Assembly (NCBI RefSeq): GCF_014698835.1
Contig: NZ_JACJTU010000002.1
Location: 248,001-312,000, forward strand
From: Nostoc paludosum FACHB-159
Lineage (GTDB): Bacteria; Cyanobacteriota; Cyanobacteriia; Cyanobacteriales; Nostocaceae
Reading direction: 5' to 3'
DNA length: 64,000 nucleotides
Part shown: positions 52,867-62,621 of the stretch, piece by piece
How the letters are laid out: each line of letters opens with the position of its first letter
Position numbering within the stretch: the stretch's first letter is position 1
Position numbers and translations under genes: made by a program
The notes under the pieces: generated by a model
The model's input: the letters and a program-made list of their open reading frames with translations, nothing else
What the model was told of the DNA's origin: nothing
The model's database searches: none

Positions 52867-53547
52867 TTAATAAATCACTAAGTTTGCTGTTTCTACTTCT
52901 TCTTTCGCTAAAGCCAATGCCTGATAAGCAGTTTTAAACCTAGTCTCATCTGTAAATTTCTGGCCAAACCGCTTTAAATAAGCTTCCAGATATCTAATGC
53001 GTAAGTGTGGGTCAGCCGGACTTTGAAGAAAAGGCAAGTCTGCTTCAACCATAAATCGGATAGCTAACAAAGGTACAGGGCTACGTAGTGGACGGAAGTC
53101 TGGGTTGTGTAAACCCGGACTTTGATTGCGTTTATGAAATTCTCCAATCATTAGTCCTGATTCGACAAACAAAGGTTTAAGTTTTTGTTGTATATTATCT
53201 ATGCTTTTAGTAGCATCTTCTATATGGATGTCAGGAAATATTAGCAAAAAAGCTTTACTAAGTTTTAATTCATGTTCTTTAACATCCATCTCTAGAAAGA
53301 TATCTCGATAGCGTTTGACAATATTTTCTATTTGTTCTGGATACAAGTCTTTCGTGCGAATAACTGCCAAACGAATATTGTTAGATCTTAGAGAGTGGGG
53401 TACAAAAGGACAAACTGCACCCGGTCTTCCTAAATGAGGATGAGGTCTTCCTAAAAAATTTTTAACCCAATCTAAAATTTGAATGAAGTAGGGAAGGTCT
53501 TCGTTTTCCTGAAGTTGTTCAATTTCAATAGGTGTATAGAGTTGCAT
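52867..53547 (-). CDS. DUF6875-like protein
   Basis: A 226-aa protein. NFLGRPHPHLGRPGAVCPFV (about 31-50) is the most distinctive element and resembles the conserved Gly-Arg/Cys-Pro-Phe motif of DUF6875. PLLAIRFMVEADLPFLQ and a C-terminal helical region complete it. Cytosolic, no signal. Convergent with the phn operon; unrelated to it as far as can be seen. Function unknown. Confidence 0.6.
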   Translation of the reverse strand: MQLYTPIEIEQLQENEDLPYFIQILDWVKNFLGRPHPHLGRPGAVCPFVPHSLRSNNIRLAVIRTKDLYPEQIENIVKRYRDIFLEMDVKEHELKLSKAFLLIFPDIHIEDATKSIDNIQQKLKPLFVESGLMIGEFHKRNQSPGLHNPDFRPLRSPVPLLAIRFMVEADLPFLQSPADPHLRIRYLEAYLKRFGQKFTDETRFKTAYQALALAKEEVETANLVIY

Positions 53548-54589
53548 TAGCGTCAGTCAAGTGTAGTAATTGTTAAATGCTGAATTCAAATTCATTTGAT
53601 GATGCTATCTGATAGCTGAATCAATTTTTATCTAAAAAATCAGCCTTCATGATGTTGCATTTTGGGCTGATTTGTAATTATTACCAGATAAAAATCGTTT
53701 TAATATTTCGTGCGATTCAATTTAGAGAAATGCACATAGCTAAAAATATATTTCAGCCTCAAGTAATTTATTTGTGAGCATCATTTGTAGTATTATGGAA
53801 AATATTTTTATTTTTTTTGACCTTATCCCCCTGCCTTTTTAGCCCTTAAAAGCTAATAATATTTTTAACAAAAGTATTATAAAGTTAATATCTAAGTGTT
53901 TAGTTTTATTGTAAAAATTTAGTATAGATTTTCAAATACTGATAGTATGTAGCGTAAAATATCAGTATTCTTACTTTAAGAGTAAGTATTTTAGTTAAAA
54001 TTTGAATATTCTTAGAATCAGGGATAATTTGTGATTACAAAGACTTACAAGCGCTGATAATACAGAAATGTAGAAAAGCAGAAAGTTGCGATCGCAAGTG
54101 ATTATCTCAACTTCATACAAGCTATAAATATGTACATACTTAGTATTATTTTATAGTCAAAAGTTTTGGTATTTAATTTACAGCAGATTGGAGATTAGTA
54201 GGGAACATTGTTGCATCCCTACGCGTATATGTCATTTACCTGAAAAATACTGTAAATAGACAATTGAGGATGATATTATTAACCTGCTAAAACAATCACA
54301 GGTTAAAAGTTAAATTTTCTCTTTACCAGCAGCTTTATGAATCCAATAAGCTCCAGTTATATTAGCACTTAGATGTGATTTGTACAGTTATTTATACCCT
54401 CAAGGAATAAACAAAGGGCAATAGCAAAAGTATTCATTGCCTATTGCCTTTTTCCTTCAGATGTAAGTAATTTTTTGCACACAATCAAATCGGATTCATT
54501 TGTCATTTTTCATTAGCAAAAGGCAAATGAGAAAAGACAAAGATTAAAAATTAATTTCTGGAACTACATGTCTGCCCAACTACAAAGGG
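53548..54589. other. Long AT-rich intergenic region
   Basis: About 1040 bases without a gene. Very AT-rich; it includes the second copy of the MITE-like family (54176-54257). No RNA gene or credible open frame was recognised. Confidence 0.6.
54176..54257. mobile_element. MITE-like element, copy 2
   Basis: 82 bp bounded by perfect 8-bp inverted ends ATTTACAG/CTGTAAAT. Its interior shares TAGGGAACAT, CCCTAC, GCGTA, TCATTTA and CTGAAA blocks in order with 5124-5220. Confidence 0.55.
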
Positions 54590-56254
54590 TTAGTTATTTC
54601 CAACGTATTCTTTGACTACAGCCATAGCATTAGGAGGAATTTCGGTAATTAGCCGGAATGGAAATGCCGGGGTTGATGTAGAGTTGACATAATCTGATGT
54701 GAGAAACACAGCGTAGTTTTTCGCTTCTGGAGTCAGTTGTGCAGCGAAGGATAAAGTTAAAGCTTTAACTAACTTACGAACATCAGCTGCTTTTTCGTTG
54801 ACAACTTCACCGCCACTGATAGGTGTATTTGGTTTTCCCTTTTGATCCTGAGTGGTACTTGGGTCTTTGACACTCAAATGAGTACCTCCAACTACACCAA
54901 CTAACCATTTGGGGGATGGGATTTTATCAAATCCCACAATTTGTTCGGTTAAAGCCGGGGTGGTTTTATCTGCTGAACTTGTTAACACCAGGGTAGGAAC
55001 CTGCACCTTGCTTAACCCAGTTTCACCAAATATCAGAGAAGTTGTAGGATTGAGAGCGATCGCTCCTTTAATTCTGTTATCCCGCAATTGATAGCTATTT
55101 TCTGGCAGTTCTTGAGCGATACACTGCATAGCTTCTCCTAAACTCAAGATCGCCAAGTTCTGTTTGCAGCGTTGTTTGAGACGTTCTAGTTGTAACTCGG
55201 CACCAGCAATTGCCAAAGCTGTACCACCACCAAAAGAATAGCCAACAACCATCGCGTTCTGAGTCGCAAGTTTCCCAGCAAGGGGGTTATTAGCTGTTTG
55301 ATTGAGCTTTTCTAACTCGTCGAGAACAAAACTAATATCTTGAGGGCGAAGCAAAAACTCCTCAGGCTTGACAAATCTGTTTTTCCCTTGTAAGGCTGAG
55401 CCAACATTTGTCGCATTACTACCAGGATGTTCTAAAGCTGCGACTACATAACCGTGGGATGCTAGATGTTCCGCAAGATAACGCAAGTCCGTGCGGATTG
55501 AACCGAAACCGTGAGAAAAGACAATCACAGGTTTGTCAGGAGTTGCAGCAGTTGACCAGTAAACATCAACTGGAATTTTGCGATTGTGCTTTTGGTCATC
55601 CAAGTCTAATTTGAGTATTTCTACTTTAGCGGTTCCTGGTTGCGAGGGGTCAAAAGGAAAAGCAACCTGGGGTGTCAAGGGCTGTGGTGTCAGGAGGCCA
55701 AGTTGAGGTGCAATTGCCAACATAAACTGCTGAGTGCGCCAAAAAGCGGTATTCAAACTCCCTGCAACCTTAAAAGCCTGCGGTACATTTATTTCTAAGC
55801 GTTTACTCGGATAAGCAGCGATAAAACTGAGTATAGAAAGACCCTCTGGTGCAGTAGAGCCTAATACTAATCCTGCCCTGAGTGCTTGTACTCCAGCTTT
55901 GTCTTCCCTGGCTAAAGCAGTGGCCAGATCGTTGAGAATACTTGTACCAATCTGCGTATTAAGTAATCTATTAATGGTGACAACATTTAACGGTAGATTC
56001 GTGTTTAACGCACCCAAAAAGAACTCGCGTTGTTCTTGGGATAGTCGTTTAGTGTAAGGCTGCAAACTACTAGGTAATTCCCTAGTTTTTGCAGCCTTTT
56101 GCAACTCAGCAAGGGTGATGGATTCTGTAAATAGACCAAAACGAACAACAACTGTGTCAGCTGCTTTTGCACAAGTATTTGTACTGAATTGCGTCAGTGC
56201 AATGGCGCACAAAAAACTACCAAGTTTTTTCAGACCTTCCCAACTTCTAGCCAT
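54590..56254 (-). CDS. DUF1400 alpha/beta hydrolase (dienelactone/PAF-hydrolase-like)
   Basis: A 554-aa protein from the ATG at 56254; TTG/GTG codons at 56269-56264 are alternatives. A signal peptide (about 1-33, ending CAKAAD) leads to a cyanobacterial DUF1400 domain (VVVRFGLFTESITLAELQKA ... RLLNTQIGTSIL), then an alpha/beta hydrolase: FSHGFGSIRTDL is the oxyanion loop, VVGYSFGGGTAL the nucleophile elbow (Ser), and GGTHLSVKDP provides the His. Exported, probably an esterase or lipase; substrate unknown. Confidence 0.88.
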   Translation of the reverse strand: MARSWEGLKKLGSFLCAIALTQFSTNTCAKAADTVVVRFGLFTESITLAELQKAAKTRELPSSLQPYTKRLSQEQREFFLGALNTNLPLNVVTINRLLNTQIGTSILNDLATALAREDKAGVQALRAGLVLGSTAPEGLSILSFIAAYPSKRLEINVPQAFKVAGSLNTAFWRTQQFMLAIAPQLGLLTPQPLTPQVAFPFDPSQPGTAKVEILKLDLDDQKHNRKIPVDVYWSTAATPDKPVIVFSHGFGSIRTDLRYLAEHLASHGYVVAALEHPGSNATNVGSALQGKNRFVKPEEFLLRPQDISFVLDELEKLNQTANNPLAGKLATQNAMVVGYSFGGGTALAIAGAELQLERLKQRCKQNLAILSLGEAMQCIAQELPENSYQLRDNRIKGAIALNPTTSLIFGETGLSKVQVPTLVLTSSADKTTPALTEQIVGFDKIPSPKWLVGVVGGTHLSVKDPSTTQDQKGKPNTPISGGEVVNEKAADVRKLVKALTLSFAAQLTPEAKNYAVFLTSDYVNSTSTPAFPFRLITEIPPNAMAVVKEYVGNN

Positions 56255-56706
56255 GAAGATTTTCACCAATTCATACTTACGTGAATATAGCGGATATTCG
56301 TGTATTTGACTACTTCATTTGCTGTCAAGAAATAAACGCAGATTTTTTGTTGGAAGTTAATAGCGATCGCCCCTAAGTGGTAAATGTATTTGCTAATGCG
56401 ATCGCAACTCATCAAAAACATCACAAAAACAAAGAACTGTACAATTTATTACAGCTAAAAATTTGAGTCAAAATCGGTGTTAATAGCCACAAAAAACCGA
56501 TTGTTTCTCAACTAAGTTAAATATTGCAACAAATTTCCTTTGTGATTAGTCACTAGCCATTAGTTATTAGCCCCTTGCTGATAACCAATGCCCCATCCGC
56601 AATGCCCAATCAATAATCTGTTGCAGGTGAATAGTCTTATTGCTGTTGCTGCACTACCATTACTCTTCAAATTGCGCCAGTAGCACCAACACTTTTTTCT
56701 AATTTT
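56255..56706. other. Divergent intergenic region
   Basis: About 450 bases. It includes two HIP1-type octamers (near 56363 and 56399) and an STRR-like stretch CCAATGCCCCATCCGCAATG (about 56587). Promoters for the two flanking genes must lie here but no box was chosen. Confidence 0.55.
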
Positions 56707-57147
56707 ATGCTTCCCAGACTCATTTATATTTTTATTTTTCTGATCTCGCTAAGTACTATTGCATTATGGTGGCCTGTGAATGATTCTGTTTGCAATTCTG
56801 AGGCTTTTTTAGCATCAAATACTACAAAGTTTCAAGTAGAAGCCAGTAAAGTTGTTGTTCAGCCGTGGCATGGCAAACATAAATCATACGGAATCTTTAT
56901 GATTCCTGATGAATACAAAAAAGCTCCATTTTTTGTGTTAACAGTCAAAGGTGCTGGCAATTACTGTTCAAAACAATTCGGTTATAGAAAAAAAATTGAT
57001 AATATTGTTGCTCAGCCAGGAACTTATCTATTGAGAAAGTTCATTAGAACTCGAACATCTGTGCGATTGATTCTCCAAGGTTTGTACTTTCAGATCAATG
57101 ATAAAAAGAATTGGACATTAACTTTCCCTCAAGTAAAAGTCGATTAA
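56707..57147 (+). CDS. Hypothetical exported protein
   Basis: A 146-aa protein. Residues 1-24 (RLIYIFIFLISLSTIALWW) are a signal peptide or anchor. The rest is a small beta-rich domain (VEASKVVVQPWHGKHKSYG, FFVLTVKGAG) with two Cys (residues 29 and 92) that could form a disulfide in the periplasm. No family recognised. Confidence 0.55.
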   Translation: MLPRLIYIFIFLISLSTIALWWPVNDSVCNSEAFLASNTTKFQVEASKVVVQPWHGKHKSYGIFMIPDEYKKAPFFVLTVKGAGNYCSKQFGYRKKIDNIVAQPGTYLLRKFIRTRTSVRLILQGLYFQINDKKNWTLTFPQVKVD

Positions 57148-57519
57148 TAGTAAACATTTTTAATCCAATTGCATGAGGTAAAAATTGATTGGCTTTGAGG
57201 CAGGAGCCAGGAGGGAGAAGAATTTTTATATTTAATTCTCTATAGCAATCTGTGTAGGAGTTGCAAAATTCCTCATGAAGGTAGGGAATAGGCAACAGGC
57301 AACAGTCAAGAAGAACGTACAAATTTACTCTAGCTTTCACAAATGATTTAGGACTGCTATAGTTGTCTACCTCATTTGGTTGCAAACTGCTGTAAGTACT
57401 TTTCAAACAACCTCTTAATTATGGGCGTATGAGACGCCACACCACAAGATTAGATTTTTTATTTCTTGGAAATGCTTAAAGTTAGTATTTTCCAAAATCT
57501 CGGAATCACTAATTACGAA
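57148..57519. other. Intergenic region with MITE-like element
   Basis: About 370 bases between convergent genes, largely occupied by the element at 57240-57362. A 103-codon minus-strand frame here (57095-57406) runs through the element and into the upstream gene and is not considered real. Confidence 0.6.
57240..57362. mobile_element. MITE-like element with CTATAGCA ends
   Basis: About 123 bp bounded by CTATAGCAATC on the left and, inverted, CTATAGCAGTC on the right (one mismatch in 11). The right arm CTAAATCATTTGTGAAAGC is a sequence I associate with repeated Nostoc elements. Non-coding. Confidence 0.5.
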
Positions 57520-58575
57520 TTAGGTCGCTGGTTGAGTTGCTAAATCCTCGTTTTTTTCTAATAAAGCAGTGGTAGCATTGACCACAATCTGCGCTGAACC
57601 TGTGAAAAACGATCGCTCAATAGTCGCTAGAACATCGCTGGGTTGATGATAGTGGGGACTACGTAAATTTGCGGTATCCGTTACCAGTACAGCACCCACT
57701 CCTTGATACCAAAACGGTGCATGGTCGCTGCGTAAAGTATCTGGTGTCAGTAAGCCTTTGAGAGGAATTGGCAGCCTTAAAAGTGCTGGCAAATAAGATT
57801 CTTGTTTATTCAGAGCAGTTAGGGGAATGTTCTGGGAGTTTTGAAACGCATTCAATAAAGGTAAATGTTCTGTATCACCAACTACCACCAAAAAATCGCC
57901 CTTCTCGCTAGGTGGTGTAACAGGCAATCCAGCAGGATATTTTTGACACCCAGACGTGTAACAAGCATAACCTACCATATCCATGACGATCGCCCCGCCC
58001 AAATTTTCTAAACGTGCCTTCTTGGCGACAAAAGCCTGACTACCTAAAAGTCCTGCTTCCTCTTGGTCAAAAAAAGCTAACTGTAACGTCCGTGGTGTGG
58101 GATGGGAACCCAACAGCCGCGCAACTTCCAGCATTACGGCTATACCGCTGGCGTTATCATCGGCGCCTGGAGAAGAGGCAACAGTATCGTAATGCGCTCC
58201 TACGAGAATTGCTTTAGCGGCTTTGTTAGTTCCTGCACGTTCGGCAAAAATATTTACACCGTCCGAGAACTTTTCTAATTTAGGTGTCCAGCCGAATTTT
58301 TTCAGTTCATTTGTGATATATGTGCGAGTACGCGATCGCTCTGTTGTCGTGTAACGCTGAAAATTCAAATTTTGGATATGGTTTAACAGTCTTTCACCAG
58401 ACACTTGTAGGGTACTGTCAACTTCCTGAGACCCTGGCTGTGGTTCTGGTGTTTTTACTGGAATGCTCTGAACAATCTCTGGTGAGGGAGGCTGTTCAAA
58501 AAAAGTGCTACCTCTGCTACTCACCGTGACAACTGTCATCACCACCAACAGTATCAGCCAGATCCATTTTCTCAT
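57520..58575 (-). CDS. M28-family zinc aminopeptidase
   Basis: A 351-aa protein from the ATG at 58575 (MRKWIWLILLVV), which has AAGGA upstream; a TTG at 58599 is the alternative. A signal peptide or anchor opens it, followed by a Pro-rich linker. GAHYDTV, GADDNASG and FFDQEEAGLLGS hold the zinc ligands and catalytic Glu; MDMVGY and the late RSPHYHQPSD add the remaining ligands. It removes N-terminal residues from peptides outside the cytoplasm. Length and motifs are typical. Confidence 0.93.
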   Translation of the reverse strand: MRKWIWLILLVVMTVVTVSSRGSTFFEQPPSPEIVQSIPVKTPEPQPGSQEVDSTLQVSGERLLNHIQNLNFQRYTTTERSRTRTYITNELKKFGWTPKLEKFSDGVNIFAERAGTNKAAKAILVGAHYDTVASSPGADDNASGIAVMLEVARLLGSHPTPRTLQLAFFDQEEAGLLGSQAFVAKKARLENLGGAIVMDMVGYACYTSGCQKYPAGLPVTPPSEKGDFLVVVGDTEHLPLLNAFQNSQNIPLTALNKQESYLPALLRLPIPLKGLLTPDTLRSDHAPFWYQGVGAVLVTDTANLRSPHYHQPSDVLATIERSFFTGSAQIVVNATTALLEKNEDLATQPAT

Positions 58576-59044
58576 GTGATTTATCCTTGGCTTATCCAAG
58601 TTGTAGTTTGTTCAATTATCTATGATTGGACTTTTTGAGTGTCTGGAGTGTCCATACAATCAAATGACCAATGATTCCTTGACGTACAGAGCCAGCAGAT
58701 TTATCCGTGGAATCAATGGAAAGTTTTTTCATCCAAAATTCCCAAGCCCCAGATTTATTCGTGGGGTTAATAATCTAAAATTGTCTGGCTCACTTAAAAA
58801 TTTGCTCAAAGAAATACCAACTCAATTAAAGAGTCCATCAAGAAGGCATTTTCTTTTTCCAAACTGCGATCGCGTTAGGTTAGATTGATTGAAATAATAC
58901 TACTTAATTGCTGGGCAAAAATTGATACTTGATATTTAGACAAAACGAGAATATTTTAGCCTTTTTCCCTCGATAACAAAAGTTATAATTATAGCATTTA
59001 TTACTTATATAAATGCCTACAAATGTTTATAAAAAAAGCAACAT
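58576..59044. other. Intergenic region with short repeats
   Basis: About 470 bases. AGATTTAT[C/T]CGTGG occurs twice (58697 and 58753), a dispersed repeat word, within an 88-codon frame at 58622-58888 that has no ribosome site or family. Probably carries the promoter of the response regulator gene. Confidence 0.55.
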
Positions 59045-60265
59045 ATGAACGGAACCAGCATTCTATCAAACATACAGACAACACAGACAGTTCGGATTCT
59101 GATTGTTGAGGATGAGTATATCCTGGCTATGAATTTACAAGAAATTTTAGAATCGCTGGGATACACTATTCTAGATATTGCTGATTCCGCAGAAACAGCA
59201 ATTGACAAAGCATCTGAGCTACTCCCGAATTTGGTTTTGATGGATATCCGGTTACGGGGTGAAATAGACGGCATTCAGGCGGCAGAGCAAATCTGGAATC
59301 GTCTTCAAATCCCTGTCCTCTACATCACCGGACATTCTGACAAAAGCACTGTAGAGCGAGCTAAATTGACAAATGCTTTTGGTTATATTCTCAAACCTGT
59401 CAAAGAGCAACAACTTTACGTTGCAATTCAAACAGCACTCAATCGCTATCAAAACGAACAATTGACACAATTACAACGGCTCAACGAGTTAAAAGAGAAT
59501 TTTTTAGCAACCACCTCTGATGAAATACGAATGCCCTTATGGAACATCAAAATGACAATCTCTGTGCTAGAAAAGATTCTGGAGCGCGAGGACATTTTAA
59601 ATTCAGAACTACTTTCTCCATTTGAATCTGTCGCTGGGTATTTAAGTATTTTGCGTCAACACTGCGAACAAGGGCTAGATTTAGTAAATAATTTGCTGTC
59701 TGTGCAAATGATTGATGCAGATGTCCATCCATTAAAATTAACTTCATTTCAACTTCAAGACTGGCTTCCTCAGGTAGCTTCACATTTTCGAGAACGTGCC
59801 AGATCTCAGCAGCAGATTTTCCACCTTAGCATCCCCCCAGATTTACCAGCTATAGTTTCAGACTTAGCTATTCTGACTAAAATTGTCTCAGAGTTACTTA
59901 ACAACGCCTGTAAATATTCTCCTCCCGATGAAGAGATTAGATTAGCTGTCCGGCTAATCTACACTACAAAAAGTTTCATCAATGATGATACTGAATTTCA
60001 GACAATAACTACTTCTCAAGTGCCCTTCTTTGAAATTACAATTAGCAATTCTGGCGTCCTAATCCCTACAAAACAACAATCTCGAATATTTGAGCCATTT
60101 TACCGGATTCCTGACAACGATTTCTGGAAAAATGGCGGTCCAGGGCTGGGCTTGGCATTAGTTAAGAAGCTCTTAGAATATCTCCAAGGCACAGTAGAAG
60201 TTACTAGTATTCATGGTTGGACAAGATTTACAGTTCTACTACCTTTAAGTCTGCAAATTTTTTAA
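59045..60265 (+). CDS. Response regulator-histidine kinase hybrid lacking the H-box His
   Basis: A 406-aa protein. A receiver domain (residues 16-135) has acidic Glu22-Asp23, phospho-acceptor Asp67 (LVLMDIRL) and Lys in FGYILKPVK. A dimerisation helix follows with FLATTSDEIRMPL, where the usual SHELR His is Asp159 (codon GAT at 59519-59521). The HATPase domain keeps the N-box ELLNNACKYSP, a short G1 (ISNSGVLI in place of the DNG motif, Asp absent) and G2 GGPGLGLALVKKL. It is probably a pseudokinase or acts through the receiver. Cytosolic; no neighbour signals its pathway. Confidence 0.9.
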   Translation: MNGTSILSNIQTTQTVRILIVEDEYILAMNLQEILESLGYTILDIADSAETAIDKASELLPNLVLMDIRLRGEIDGIQAAEQIWNRLQIPVLYITGHSDKSTVERAKLTNAFGYILKPVKEQQLYVAIQTALNRYQNEQLTQLQRLNELKENFLATTSDEIRMPLWNIKMTISVLEKILEREDILNSELLSPFESVAGYLSILRQHCEQGLDLVNNLLSVQMIDADVHPLKLTSFQLQDWLPQVASHFRERARSQQQIFHLSIPPDLPAIVSDLAILTKIVSELLNNACKYSPPDEEIRLAVRLIYTTKSFINDDTEFQTITTSQVPFFEITISNSGVLIPTKQQSRIFEPFYRIPDNDFWKNGGPGLGLALVKKLLEYLQGTVEVTSIHGWTRFTVLLPLSLQIF

Positions 60266-60616
60266 AGTAAGGGATTTCTTTGGCAATAACATCACCATAA
60301 ATGGTAAATGTTTCAGTAAGATTATTAACATTTTCTCTAAGCTAAAACACATTTAGTTGGCATCATTAAAATTCATTAAATTTTTGTAAGGTGCGCCGGA
60401 AAGCCTGCCCAGCGTATGCAAGTTAAATGTGGAACAGCTTATCAAGTTTGACAACTTGTCTTTTGACAGAGAGCGCAACTTCACTTAAAGTGCCCCACTA
60501 GAGGAGTGCTGAGTACTGAGTACTGAGCAAAAAAGAGAAAAACAATTTCTTCTTAATTCTTCAAAATCTTTATTTTGACACTCAGGATTCATGACTCAGA
60601 ACTCAGGACTTTTCTT
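60266..60616. other. Intergenic region
   Basis: About 350 bases with nothing coding. Short duplicated words (GAGTACTGAGTACTGAG near 60512, and GACTCAGAACTCAGGACT near 60593) lie just before the next gene. The frame of the next gene extends falsely upstream to 60575 through these. Confidence 0.55.
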
Positions 60617-61888
60617 ATGGTAGATTTATTGCCGATCGCAATCCTGGGGTTCCTGGGTAGTTTTGGTCATTGCTTTGGCATGTGTGGCCCCCTAACAGTG
60701 GCGTTTTCTCTATCTCATCAGCCAAAAATTCCACACACAGCTTCCCGTGGACGGACATCAACCTTAGAAAAGCCCCACACTTGGCAACAGCAATTAAAAT
60801 TTCATATCCTGCTAAATCTGGGACGGATGTTGAGCTATGCTCTAGTCGGCGCTGGCATTGGGGCGCTGGGTTCGGTATTGCTGCAAGGCGGACAACTAGC
60901 GGGTATTGGCAGCGACTTCCGGCGTTGGATGGCAATTATCACTGGTGTGATGCTGATTTGGTTTGGCTTAGCACAAATAAAACCGGATTTGTTGCCCCAC
61001 ATTCCCGTGCTACATCCTCTACTAAAAGGCAGTTTACATGATCGCCTCAGCACCGGAATGATGAAACTTTCCTTAAAAACTAAATGGTGGACACCATTGC
61101 TTTTGGGAATGACTTGGGGTTTTATGCCCTGTGGTTTTCTGTATGCTGCTCAAATTAAAGCCGCTGGAACTGGGAATTTATGGATGGGTACAGCAACTAT
61201 GCTGGCTTTTGGCTTGGGAACTCTACCCACTATGTTAGGTGTCGCTGTGTCCACCTCTTTGGTAAGTAAAGACAGGCGCAGTCAGTTGTTTCGATTAGGT
61301 GGTTGGGTTACCCTCACCATCGGCGTTATCACCTTGCTGCGGACTGGCGACACAATGGTAGATTACACCGGACATGCCGCCTTATTCTGCTTAATCCTGG
61401 CGTTAATTGCGCGTCCCATTAGTGGCTTGTGGGCGTCACCACTGCGTTATCGTCGTGCTTTGGGTGTGGGAGCGTTTGTGCTTTCTGTGGCTCACACTGT
61501 TCACATGATTGCACATTCATTTCAATGGGATTTTGCTCGTTTTTCTTTCCTACCACCACAATTTCAGTGGGGGATGGCTGCGGGTGCTGTAGCATTGATA
61601 TTAATGTCCCCCGCCGCTTTAACGAGTTGGGAATCATTGCAAAAATCTTGGGGCAAGCGTTGGCGACAGATTCATCTATTGGGTGTGCCAGCTTTGCTCT
61701 TGAGTGCTATCCATACTGTGTTGATTGGTTCCCATTATCTGGGTTCCTGGCAATCAACTTGGGGAAATAAATTAGCGGCAGTACTGATGGGAATTGTTAC
61801 CCTCTGTGTTTTGTTAGTACGTTCCCGCTTTTTCTGGTCAAAGTTAGCCTTAGAAAAGTTTTATGTTCCCCCAACTAAATCGCGGTAA
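60617..61888 (+). CDS. SafE/UreH-type membrane transporter
   Basis: A 423-aa integral membrane protein from the ATG at 60617 (MVDLLPIAILGFLGSFGHC). GHCFGMCGP at about residues 17-25 is the conserved Cys-Gly-Met-Cys-Gly metal motif of the sulfite exporter TauE/SafE-UreH group. About ten membrane spans follow, with WGFMPCGFLY repeating a Pro-Cys-Gly motif in the second half. Members move or handle transition metals or sulfur compounds. It overlaps the next gene by 26 bp, so the two are coupled and likely work together. Confidence 0.85.
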   Translation: MVDLLPIAILGFLGSFGHCFGMCGPLTVAFSLSHQPKIPHTASRGRTSTLEKPHTWQQQLKFHILLNLGRMLSYALVGAGIGALGSVLLQGGQLAGIGSDFRRWMAIITGVMLIWFGLAQIKPDLLPHIPVLHPLLKGSLHDRLSTGMMKLSLKTKWWTPLLLGMTWGFMPCGFLYAAQIKAAGTGNLWMGTATMLAFGLGTLPTMLGVAVSTSLVSKDRRSQLFRLGGWVTLTIGVITLLRTGDTMVDYTGHAALFCLILALIARPISGLWASPLRYRRALGVGAFVLSVAHTVHMIAHSFQWDFARFSFLPPQFQWGMAAGAVALILMSPAALTSWESLQKSWGKRWRQIHLLGVPALLLSAIHTVLIGSHYLGSWQSTWGNKLAAVLMGIVTLCVLLVRSRFFWSKLALEKFYVPPTKSR

Positions 61889-62534
61889 ATCATTGTTATT
61901 TTCTGCCTCCATCCCAACGAGTTCAAAACAGAGGCATTACCTCAACAAAGGAACAATCAAGTATTTGTTATTCCTGAGTTGCCTAGCTATACCAATAACT
62001 AATCTTTACCCTGCTGCTGCTCATAAGGTAGAAGTCTCTGGAGATGTCGGTGGCACCCTTCACATTGAACCAAATGATAATCCTCGTGCTGGAGAACCAA
62101 GTCAAGCCTGGTTTGCCCTCACCCGCAGAGGTGGAAAGGTAATTCCCCTAGCTCAGTGCAATTGTCAATTGGCTGTTTATGCCGAACCCTACGCAGCCGG
62201 AGAGCCAGCACTCTTAGAACCAACCCTAAAAGCTGTGGCAGTTGAGCGTTATCAAGGCATCCCAGGTGCAGAAATTGTCTTTCCCAAGCCAGGCCTTTAT
62301 CAGTTGGAACTGAATGGTAAACCAGCCTCAGGGGCAAGATTCAAACCTTTTGAGTTCAAATTTGAAGTTACCGTGGCAGCTGGATCTACAAATAATGCAC
62401 GAAATGTCAATGGCGATCTAGTCCAGAGCGAGAATCAAAGTTTACCATTTTGGGCGATCGCTCTGCCAATCCTCGGATTTATCGCCATCTTATTTGTTGC
62501 ACTGCGAGGGATGAGAGGAGGCAGCGGAGAGTAG
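61863..62534 (+). CDS. Periplasmic membrane-anchored protein, SafE partner
   Basis: A 223-aa protein. The first 50 residues contain a hydrophobic core ending YPAAAHKVEV, so cleavage after AAA would leave an N-terminal His. A beta-rich domain follows (GDVGGTLHIEPNDNPRAGEP, LAQCNCQLAVYAEP), then a C-terminal span (WAIALPILGFIAILFVAL). The overall plan resembles YtkA/CopC-like copper-binding modules. A Cys-Asn-Cys pair is at about residues 98-100. The start overlaps the transporter gene by 26 bp; a later start is possible. Metal handling is inference. Confidence 0.65.
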   Translation: MFPQLNRGKSLLFSASIPTSSKQRHYLNKGTIKYLLFLSCLAIPITNLYPAAAHKVEVSGDVGGTLHIEPNDNPRAGEPSQAWFALTRRGGKVIPLAQCNCQLAVYAEPYAAGEPALLEPTLKAVAVERYQGIPGAEIVFPKPGLYQLELNGKPASGARFKPFEFKFEVTVAAGSTNNARNVNGDLVQSENQSLPFWAIALPILGFIAILFVALRGMRGGSGE

Positions 62535-62621
62535 GGAGTAGGGAGTGGAGAATGGGGCACAGGAGCAGAGGAGACAAATGCCCAATGCCCCATGCCCCAT
62601 GCCCAATGCCCCATTCCCCAC
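62521..62621. repeat. Low-complexity and STRR tract
   Basis: GGAGAGTAGGGAGTAGGGAG followed by CCCAATG/CCCCATG heptamers (62580-62615), filling the space between two convergent genes. Confidence 0.8.

Noticed and set aside
58622-58888. An 88-codon frame containing PRFIRGVNN-like repeats
   Set aside because: It reads through a duplicated non-coding word and has no start signal or family.
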